In this document: positions 8,594 to 15,300 of the stretch, one piece after another
Position numbering within the stretch: position 1 is the stretch's first letter
Layout of the letters: the number at the start of each line of letters is the position of its first letter
NCBI GenBank assembly: GCA_031426455.1
Contig: JANPLI010000044.1
Location: 1-24,159, forward strand
DNA from: JANNMJ01 sp031426455
Lineage (GTDB): Bacteria > Bacteroidota > Bacteroidia > Cytophagales > Hymenobacteraceae
Direction of reading: 5' to 3'
DNA: 24,159 bases
Program-made: the position numbers and the translations under genes
The notes under the pieces: generated by a model
Told to the model about the DNA's origin: nothing
The model's input: the letters and a program-made list of their open reading frames with translations, nothing else
Database searches by the model: none

Positions 8594-8606
8594 CCAAAAT
8601 CGCTGT

Positions 8607-8678
8607 GCCCCGAACCGGGGCGCGGCGATGGGATGACCAACGGAACGGCCGCTTCCCCGCAGGGGGAAGCGGCCGTTT
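8607..8678 (+). terminator. strong intrinsic terminator, preceded by a small hairpin
   Basis: The 15-bp arms AACGGCCGCTTCCCC (8644-8658) and GGGGAAGCGGCCGTT (8663-8677) are perfect reverse complements around a 4-base loop, followed by TTATTG. This is 50 bp after the stop of the 1656-aa gene. A smaller stem, GCCCCG-AAC-CGGGGC (8607-8621), comes first. Confidence 0.9.
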
Positions 8679-8735
8679 ATTGTGATACCTAAGGGGCCAG
8701 CCTTATAAGCTTCAATCGGCAAGCCTATATGCTGA

Positions 8736-8884
8736 TAGAGCGGTTTCGAATTTGGTGTACGGTGTCACCCGCAAGGGTACCCCCGATTGTGAGTCTGATC
8801 CTGAGTCTGTATGCGAGTCTGATCCTGAGTCTTGAAGGAGCAAAGGAATACGGGGTCGCGTACAGTAACGCCTAAACCGCTCTA
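8736..8884. mobile_element. 149-bp MITE-like element with 26-bp terminal inverted repeats and TA ends
   Basis: The ends are inverted repeats: 8736-8761 starts TAGAGCGGTTT and ends TGTACG, and the reverse complement of 8859-8884 does the same. They agree at 20 of 26 positions without gaps, with the outer 11 and inner 6 bases perfect. The outermost bases are TA on both sides, as expected of elements that duplicate a TA target (the IS630/Tc1 group and the IS427 subgroup of IS5 are known to do this). The 97 bp inside the ends cannot hold a transposase, so it would be a non-autonomous derivative. A 61-residue minus-strand reading frame across it is Ser/Asp repeat text and not believable as a gene. 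Confidence 0.55.
8791..8838. repeat. four 12-bp tandem units (GAGTCTGATCCT)
   Basis: GAGTCT occurs at 8791, 8803, 8815 and 8827, exactly 12 bp apart. The spacers are GATCCT, GTATGC, GATCCT and TGAAGG, so an 18-bp block (8791-8808) is repeated perfectly at 8815-8832. The array is the core of the MITE-like element at 8736-8884. Confidence 0.85.
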
Positions 8885-8906
8885 AGTGGTCAGCCACCAG
8901 TTACAA

Positions 8907-9050
8907 GCTGACGTTACGCACGCCGCCCGAACCCTAACGGAGTTCCGTACCACCGCCACTACGGAACCCCGTTGGGGTTCAGCAAACGGGGGCGCCAACC
9001 CCCGGCTAGGCTACCGAACCCCGTTGGAGTTCTGAAACGATGCGTAACTT
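8907..9050. mobile_element. ~144-bp insertion with inverted ends and a 9-bp flanking direct repeat
   Basis: This segment is missing from the otherwise similar copy at 12093-12194. It is bordered by CAGTTACAA at 8898-8906 and again at 9051-9059, an exact 9-bp direct repeat that could be a target-site duplication. Near its ends lie CTGACGTTACGCA (8908-8920) and TGCGTAACTTCAG (9041-9053), inverted repeats matching at 12 of 13 positions. The inverted repeats overshoot the direct-repeat boundary by a few bases, so the exact ends are uncertain. It contains three palindromic GAACCCC units and no gene. Confidence 0.5.
8929..9032. repeat. three copies of a 17-bp palindromic unit (GAACCCCGTTGGGGTTC)
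   Basis: Copies lie at 8929-8945 (GAACCCTAACGGAGTTC), 8964-8980 (perfect 7-bp stem, GTT loop) and 9016-9032 (one stem mismatch). Copies 1 and 2 are also arranged so that their outer flanks (AACGGAGTTCCGTA and TACGGAACCCCGTT) pair at 13 of 14 positions. The unit resembles small dispersed intergenic palindromes of the REP type. Confidence 0.75.
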
Positions 9051-9078
9051 CAGTTACAAAATGCAAGTCAATCCGCTG

Positions 9079-9182
9079 ATAAGCAAGCGAAAGCCGAAGG
9101 TCCAATGCTACCTGATTTCTGGTCGACCGCTCAAGCAAGCAAAAAAAGAAGGTCAAATGCTGGTTAATTGCTTGGCGACCGA
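9079..9182. repeat. degenerate tandem duplication, 52-bp period
   Basis: Unit 9079-9130 and unit 9131-9182 agree at about 37 of 52 positions without gaps. Best-kept parts are AAGCAAGC (9081, 9133), GAAGGTC-AATGCT (9096, 9148) and CGACCG at the end. The first unit is part of the left dispersed-element copy; the second lies outside it and has no match at the right copy. Confidence 0.6.
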
Positions 9183-9360
9183 CTGAACGTAAAATAAGGT
9201 CCAAATAATAAGTTATGTCTTATTACAACAGCATCAGGCCACTGAGGAACCGGCACGGCATCGCACGAAGCGCGGCGCTTCTGTTACTACTGATTATAAG
9301 GAAATTCTTAAGTCGCTGGTGCCGCAGAGCAACCTCATAAAGCCTCAGCGGGGGCTGGCG
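9183..9360. other. downstream region of the phosphatase gene, one small palindrome, no clear terminator
   Basis: No gene is supported here. GAAGCGC-G-GCGCTTC (9267-9281) is a perfect 7-bp palindrome with one central base. Just past the phosphatase stop there is only a short CAGC-GGGG-GCTG hairpin, which on the minus strand is followed by GAGGCTTTATG and not a T run, so termination of the operon is unresolved. Confidence 0.4.
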
Positions 9361-10758
9361 TTACTTAAAACGACAGCTCAACATCGTAATGTCATCCGCA
9401 AACGAGGCGTTCGATCCGCTAAAGTTTGACATATCGCGCAGTAAGTGATCGTGCAAGGCTGGTAACGACAGATGCTGAGCCGCCAACATCGCTTGGGCTA
9501 CCCCCTGCTCCCCAAACTCAATTGATACAGGAGCATTCGGGTCTGTTTCGGGCACGGCAGTAGCGGCAAATACTTCCGTCAACCCATCCGTGTAACAAAG
9601 GAGCTGCGAGCCGGGCGGAACCGTAACACGGCCCTCTTGTAAAAAAGGTAACATTTCCATTATACCAAGCATCAGCGTGCCTTCCGTGAGAAACTCGAGC
9701 GGCAGACTATTACCCGCGCGCGGCTCCACTGCTGCTGCTTGGGGGCTGTTCAAAGGCAGAAACAGCATCGGAGGGTTATGTCCGGCATTTACGTAGCGCA
9801 GCTCCCGGGTAGGCGCATCATAAAAAGCAATGAAAGCTGTAATAAACTTCTCAGCTTGCGCGTTGGTATAAAGCAGATAATTTAACTCCGTAACTAGTTC
9901 CAGCAGCGAATCCGTGCGACGAGCCAAGGTGCGTAAACCCGCCTGAAAGTTGGCCATCAGCAGCGCCGCCGGAATGCCTTTCCCTGATACATCAGCAATA
10001 GCCAGCAGATAGCGCCCAGGAGCTATTTCCTGGCAATCGTAAAAATCGCCGCTGACCTGAGAATGCGGAATATAAGTAGCGTGGACAGCTACGTCGTCGT
10101 CGTTGGGTAAATGGCGCGGGAAAAGCATAGTTTGCACCTGCCGGGCAATCTCAATTTCCCGCTCTAACACCTGCCGGGCTAACCGTTCCTGCGCTAAGGC
10201 GCGATTTTGGGCAGCTACCAGCACAATGCTCGAGAGGGTTTGCACAAACGAAAGCGATTCCTGCGGATCCGGTACGATCCCCCCCACGCCGGGTGCGCGG
10301 AGCGCCTCGCCCAATAAAACGTAAGCTAACAGTCGACCGCCATAACGCACCGGCAGCACGGTCCGGAAAGCGGAGCCGGCGGTAGCGCTGGCTACCGGCG
10401 GCAGCGGCGAGGCCGTGGTGAGATCGGCCAGCCCGGCGGGTAACGGGGCACCGCGCAGGTCGGGCTGGCCAGCGCGGGCCGGCGGTAAGGCCACTGGGCA
10501 AATCCAGGCAGCCGGATCAGTGGGGTCGCTGACGGCAGCCGCCGGATCGGCGGGCACAAAAAGCGCCACCGGGCTGAAGCCCAGTTGCCCGAGCAGCGTG
10601 AAGCCGAAGGTCCGATACAGATCGGTGGCCGTTAGCGCTTCATTGTTGACCGCCTGCGTGATATCGAGCAGCGCGGCCAACTCCTGCCGCTTACGGGCCA
10701 ACTCACGGACAGGAGCAGCAGCGGTGGTAGCGGAAGAGAACGACACGGGAGCAGACAT
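9361..10758 (-). CDS. GAF-SpoIIE (PP2C-type) serine phosphatase, RsbU/RsbP-like, 465 aa
   Basis: The family dephosphorylates serine or threonine, usually on anti-anti-sigma (STAS) proteins that control a sigma factor. The start is ATG 10758; an in-frame TTG 12 bp upstream gives only four more residues. Residues about 22-190 look like a GAF-type sensor (LLDITQAVN ... RTVLPVRYGGRLLAYVLLGE). A helical linker follows, EREIEIARQVQTMLFP, the hallmark lead-in of RsbU-type enzymes. The SpoIIE domain has the expected metal-binding and core motifs: SGDFYD (236-241), IADVSGKG (254-261), NAGHNPP (324-330), LMLGI, YTDGLTE (389-395) and FADDITML (453-460). All catalytic Asp positions are present, so it should be active. 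It lies 21 bp after the permease gene, probably in one operon. No membrane segment is seen; it should be cytoplasmic. Its substrate and the signal sensed are unknown. Confidence 0.9.
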   Translation of the reverse strand: MSAPVSFSSATTAAAPVRELARKRQELAALLDITQAVNNEALTATDLYRTFGFTLLGQLGFSPVALFVPADPAAAVSDPTDPAAWICPVALPPARAGQPDLRGAPLPAGLADLTTASPLPPVASATAGSAFRTVLPVRYGGRLLAYVLLGEALRAPGVGGIVPDPQESLSFVQTLSSIVLVAAQNRALAQERLARQVLEREIEIARQVQTMLFPRHLPNDDDVAVHATYIPHSQVSGDFYDCQEIAPGRYLLAIADVSGKGIPAALLMANFQAGLRTLARRTDSLLELVTELNYLLYTNAQAEKFITAFIAFYDAPTRELRYVNAGHNPPMLFLPLNSPQAAAVEPRAGNSLPLEFLTEGTLMLGIMEMLPFLQEGRVTVPPGSQLLCYTDGLTEVFAATAVPETDPNAPVSIEFGEQGVAQAMLAAQHLSLPALHDHLLRDMSNFSGSNASFADDITMLSCRFK

Positions 10759-10779
10759 CAGGTGGAGCAAGAGCCGCCA

Positions 10780-12018
10780 TCAAGCGGGCGTAGTGGGATC
10801 AAAAGCATCGCGCAGACCGTTCCCAAGCAGGTTGAAAGCCAGTACCAGCAGCGAAATTGCTAGCGAAGGCAGCAGGGTCAGCCAAAAACCAGCCTGGGTA
10901 CCGAGTAGTTGGAACCCTTCGCTCACCATCAGCCCCCAGGAGGGGGCCGGGGGCTGTACGCCCAATCCGAGAAACGAAAGCCCCGCTTCGAGCAGAATAG
11001 CGGAAGCGAAGTTAGCGGTAGTGACCACAATCAGCGGCCCCAGCATATTCGGCAGCAGGTGCCGAGCCACAATGCGCGCCGTGCTCAGCCCCAACACCCG
11101 TTGAGCTTCGATGAACGGCTTTTCGCGCAGGCTCAGCACCTGCCCCCGCACGACGCGGGCAACATCGACCCACATCGTCAGCCCTACCGCCACAAACGTG
11201 ACCCAGGCCCCCTTGGAACCTACTGCCAAAGAGATGGCTACGACCAGCATAATACCGGGCACGGACCAGATCACGGTCATCAGAAAACGCGCAGCACGGT
11301 CGGGCCAGCCCCCAAAATAACCGCCCAGCGCGCCTACGGTAGCCCCCAGCACGAGCGAGAGCAGCGCCGCGACCAGCCCAATGCCCAACGAAACACGGGT
11401 GCCCAATAGTAACCGACTCAGTACGTCGCGCCCGGCGCGATCAGTACCCAGATAGTAAGTTTTGCGAGTCAAGACTGGCGCGCCCATATCATCAACGCGC
11501 ACCAGATCCTCTCGCTGCATTTTTTCGCCTGCGCCCGCAGGTAACCCCAATACAGTAGGCGCCTCAAGAAAAACTGAATCGGCCCCCAATGGCACCAGAC
11601 GTGCCACCGGCACCAGCCGGGTAGCCAATTCCCGGCCAAAAAGCAGACCCATGAGCCAGTTCGTGGGGCGTGGCACATCGGTTCGGTGCACCGCTACCAC
11701 ATGCACCGTAAAACCAGGTAGCTGCTTCTGGAGCGATACCAGGGCCGCATTGGCATTGGGCGAGGCATCTGGCAGAATCAGGTAGCCCAGTATGGCCACC
11801 AGCCCAGCCATCCCGATTACAACTCCCCCGAGCAGCGCCGCGAGGTTACGCCGCAAACGGCGCCACGCCAGATACAGCGGGGAAAAACCTCCCGAAAACT
11901 CCGGAGGCGGAACAAGCGGAACGCGGTCGGGGTGCAACACAGGGCCGTAAAGGTCGGGGTAAAGTGCGTCACCTGATGACCGTGAGCGCGCAGGGGGGAT
12001 CATCGCCTTCCGAGCCAT
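10780..12018 (-). CDS. OppC/DppC-type ABC transporter permease with a long extracytoplasmic insert, 412 aa
   Basis: It is an inner-membrane permease subunit of a peptide/nickel-type importer. ATG 12018 is preferred over the in-frame TTG 12060; ATG 12003 is also possible. A cytoplasmic N-terminus is followed by the first membrane helix (about 58-83), then about 105 residues outside the membrane. The permease core begins at LGTDRAGRDVLSRLLLGTRVSLG (about 190), a signature of the OppC side, with several helices after it. The EAA loop, EAQRVLGLSTARIVARHLLP (304-323), contacts the ATPase subunits. It ends LLGNGLRDAFDP, also typical of OppC. Usual OppC proteins are near 300 residues; the excess is the N-terminal tail and the insert between helix 1 and the core. 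No OppB, ATPase or binding protein is adjacent, so its partners must be encoded elsewhere. It is followed after 21 bp by the phosphatase gene. Confidence 0.92.
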   Translation of the reverse strand: MARKAMIPPARSRSSGDALYPDLYGPVLHPDRVPLVPPPEFSGGFSPLYLAWRRLRRNLAALLGGVVIGMAGLVAILGYLILPDASPNANAALVSLQKQLPGFTVHVVAVHRTDVPRPTNWLMGLLFGRELATRLVPVARLVPLGADSVFLEAPTVLGLPAGAGEKMQREDLVRVDDMGAPVLTRKTYYLGTDRAGRDVLSRLLLGTRVSLGIGLVAALLSLVLGATVGALGGYFGGWPDRAARFLMTVIWSVPGIMLVVAISLAVGSKGAWVTFVAVGLTMWVDVARVVRGQVLSLREKPFIEAQRVLGLSTARIVARHLLPNMLGPLIVVTTANFASAILLEAGLSFLGLGVQPPAPSWGLMVSEGFQLLGTQAGFWLTLLPSLAISLLVLAFNLLGNGLRDAFDPTTPA

Positions 12019-12092
12019 GCGATGACCAGAATGCGCCGACAGATGATCTGGCACCCCCAAAACGCGCGCTTACCCAAAACCAGTCGGATTGA

Positions 12093-12194
12093 AGCGGTCG
12101 ACCAGAAATTATCCAGCATTTAGCCTTCAGGCTTTCGCCTGTTTATCAGCGGATTGGCTTGCATCTTGAAGCTTGTAACTGGTAGCTGGCCGCT
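12093..12194 (+). repeat. right, uninterrupted copy of the ~100-bp dispersed element
   Basis: This is the inverted partner of 8886-9131. It starts AGCGGTCGACC and ends GGCCGCT, giving weak terminal inverted repeats. A central 14-bp block (12143-12156) is identical to the reverse complement of 9069-9082. It lies upstream of the permease gene. No promoter for the permease could be recognised with confidence in 12019-12275. Confidence 0.65.
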
Positions 12195-12275
12195 GAATAC
12201 TCATTTCGCCCCGGCAACTTGCCTGACAGCTTCAGAGGAAGTGGCAACGTATTGCCGGACGGGGAAAATTACAAA

Positions 12276-12307
12276 AAAGGCCCTTCCCCAGCAAGGGAAG
12301 GGCCTTT
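12276..12307 (-). terminator. intrinsic terminator of the giant adhesin gene
   Basis: AAAGGCCCTTCCC (12276-12288) and GGGAAGGGCCTTT (12295-12307) are perfect 13-base complements around a 6-base loop. Read on the minus strand the stem is followed by six T residues (A run at 12273-12278). It lies 24 bp past the stop of the giant gene and separates it from the permease operon. Confidence 0.88.
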
Positions 12308-12331
12308 GCGTTGCCCGCCGAAGCGTAGGCG

Positions 12332-15300
12332 CTACTCTTTGACGAGGCGCTTGGTGAGGAGGAGCGTTGCCTGGTCGCCGGTACCCTGCACCAGCACCGT
12401 GTAGCTACCGCTGGCTAGGTCGTGCAGGTCTACCCCGTGGGTGAGGCCAGCTTCGAAGCTCTTGTTGCGGACGGTACGGCCAGCCGCGTCGATGAACAGT
12501 ACCTGGTAGGTGCCCGCGGGCAGGGCAGTCAGGTCGAGCGTGGCATCAGCAGCAACCGGGTTGGGGTAGAGGCTGAAAGTTGGCGTGGCCGTGGCGGTCT
12601 GGTTGAACTTCACCGTCTGCACCGACGAGTAGGCCGTCGTACCGTCGGTATCTACCTGCACGAGGCGGTAGTACACGATGGCCCCCCGCCTGGCGGCGTT
12701 AGCATCGGTCAGGGCATAGTCGGTGGGGGTCGTTTTGTTGCCCTGACCAGCTACTTCGGCGAATTTCACGAAGTCGCGGCCGGTCAGGCTGCGCTCGATG
12801 TTCCAGTGGTCGTTTTTGCGCTCGCTGGCCGTGCGCCACACCAGTTTCGCGTCAGCCTTGTGGGCCGTGGCAGTGAAGGCCAGCAGTTCCACTGGCAGCG
12901 TGGGGGTGCCCAGCGTGAAGGTGGCCGTGGCCACGTTCGTGCCGCCGAAGATGTCGGTCGTGATGACGTTCACCGAGTAAGTGGTTACTCCCGTCACGTT
13001 GGGGAGTTGGTCACGATCGCTCACGAAGATGAGGCCCGTGGCGGGGTCCAGCGCAGTGCCGGGGGGCAGGGCGTTGGTGGGGTTACTGGCGGGGCCGTTG
13101 CCACTGCTGGCCAGCAGGGCGTTGGTGCCAGTGATGGCCAGGCCGCTGCTGGTACCGCTGAGCGCCGCGCCGGTAGTGGCGTTGTAGATGAGGCCGCTGG
13201 CATTGTATTGGGCCCCGTTGGGGTCAATCAGGTAGGCCAGTACGTCGTTGTTGTTGTACAGGCTGACGACCCCTTTGGGCGGCGTAGCGGCGTAAAACGA
13301 GTTGTTGTCGAGGCCCACCGGAATCGTGTAAAGGGCCGCCGCACTCACCGCGCCGAGGTTGTCGGTGGTGGTGTAGTTGAAGAACACGTTGCCGATAAAG
13401 CTGCCATTCGGGTCGAAGCGCAGGTTGCTGGCTTGCGTGGGCGTCAGCACCAGACCGGGGAAGTTGGTGGTGTTCAGCAACACGTTAGCGGTGCCGTTCC
13501 ACACGTACAATACCCCTTGGCTAGCCAGCGGCAGGGCCGCGATGGTGTAGCTGGCAATGGTGCCATCGGCGTCGGTACCCGCCAGCGGCAGGATGGGCAG
13601 CGGCGCGGCGGCCGTGCTGCCCTCGGGCGCTTGTAGGTTGTTGACGATATTCTGAGCCACCGGCGCGATGTTAGTGGCGGGCACCGTGGTCGGCTGGGTG
13701 GCCGAGCTGTTGCCGGCTACTGGGTCGACCGTGGTGCTGCTGGCGTCGGCCACTACGCTAAAGGTGGTGGTCGGGGCCAGGAAGGTCACGGTATTGGTCA
13801 GGGGCTGGCCCACCACCAGCGAGGTCTGGGTCGGGAAGGCCACGATGCCCGTGCTGCTGGTGTAGGTGCTGCCGTCGGAGTAAGTGGCCACGGTGGCGGT
13901 GCTGCTGCTGGGCAGCTGGCCGTTCACCCGCACGGCGTTGGTACCCGTGAGGGGCAGGCCACTGGGGATGGTGATCCGTGGAGCCACGGCGGCGGCCGAT
14001 GAGGGGCCGTTGTTGGTCGTCACGGCAGTGTAAGTCACCGGGGCGCCGGCAGCGCTGGTGGCAGGGCCGGCCACGGTCACGGCCACATCCGCCGACGGCG
14101 TAATGGTCACGCTCACGGCGATGGTGTTGTTGGCGGGCACGGGGTCGGTAGTGGCCGCACTGCCGGTAGCCCCGCTGGTGGCAGCCAGGGCATAGAGCGG
14201 TCCAGTGCCGGGCGCGTTCACCGTGATGGTGCGCACCACGGTGGTGCCGTTCACGAGCGAGGTAATGGCCGGGAAGGTCACCACGCCGCTGGTGGGGTCA
14301 TAGGTGCCGCTGCCGGTCACGGTCACGCCGCTCAGCCCAGGGGCCAGTTGCACGGTGGTGATCACGTTGGGGGCCGGAGTGCCACCGGTGTTGTTGCGCG
14401 TCGTCACCGTGAAGATGATGGGCAGGCCAGCGGTCTGGGTCCCCACGTTCGAGGTCAGCAGCACTTGCACATCCGGAGCCGTGGTGATGGCCGGGGCGGT
14501 GAGAATGGTGGGCACCGTGCTGGCGTTATTGGTCAGGTTGGTATCCACGGCGGTACCACTGACGGCGGTCTGAGCCGTCGGTAGCATCGCGAACACGCTA
14601 CTCGGAGCCAGGAAATTGATGCTCCCCGCCACCGCGTTGGCCGCACCGGGCTGCAGGTTACTAATGGTCGGGAAGGTCACGACCCCGGTGCTGGCATTAT
14701 AGGCCCCGCTGATGGCCGTACCGCTGGCGTCGCGCACCACTACGGTGAGCGGGCTGATGCCGGCCGGCAGTTGCACGGTGGTATTCACGGTGCCGGCCAC
14801 GGCTACACCGTTGTTGGCGGTAGTTACCGAATAGGTCACCGGGCTGCCTTGCACGGCGGTAGCCGGACCGGTCAGGGTCACGGCCACATCGGCCAGGGGC
14901 TGCACGGTGGTCAGGGCACGCGCGGCGTTGTTGGCTGGCACGGGGTCGGTCGTAGCCGAACGCACGGTGGTGGGCACGGCCAGGGTGCTGACCGTAGCGC
15001 CGCTGCCCTGCTGCGGCAGAATGAACGACACCTGGGCGCTGATGCCCGCGCCCGGCACCAGGGTAGCCGTGGTGGGCAGGGTCAGGACACCGGTCGTGGC
15101 GTTGTAGGTCGAGCCGTCGGCATAAGTGGCGGTGGTGGCGTTTGCGCTGGTCGGGTTCAGGCCGTTTACCTGCACCGTGCTGGCGCCGTTGAGGGCCAGC
15201 GAGAGACCGGCGGGCAGCTGCACGGTTTGCACGGCGCTGGTAGCCGAAGCGCCGCCCACGTTGGTCATGGTGGCGGTGTAGGTCACGCGCTGCCCGGCAG

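Larger units (their letters stand above)
8886..9131 (-). repeat. left copy of a ~100-bp dispersed element, split by an insertion
   Basis: On the minus strand, 9131 down to 9051 and then 8906 down to 8886 aligns with the plus strand of 12093-12194. Shared blocks include a 17-bp run (9115-9131 with 12093-12109), a 14-bp run (9069-9082 with 12143-12156) and a 13-bp run (8897-8909 with 12170-12182). By eye about 70 of 85 aligned bases agree in the 9050-9135 part. The ends (AGCGGTC on one side, RC of AGTGGTC on the other) are imperfect inverted repeats. The segment 8907-9050 has no counterpart in the right copy. It begins one base after the MITE-like element ends. Confidence 0.7.

Noticed and set aside
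8791..8838. CRISPR array from the regularly spaced GAGTCT units
   Set aside because: A 12-bp period with 6-bp partly repeated spacers is a tandem repeat, not repeats with unique ~30-bp spacers, and no cas genes are present.
8959..9204. 81-residue minus-strand open frame as a transposase fragment
   Set aside because: It is just the translation of the repeat region (insertion, dispersed element and 52-bp duplication). It has no transposase motif.
12019..12060. Upstream TTG start at 12060 for the permease
   Set aside because: It adds 14 residues without membrane or domain value; ATG codons at 12018 and 12003 are more likely.
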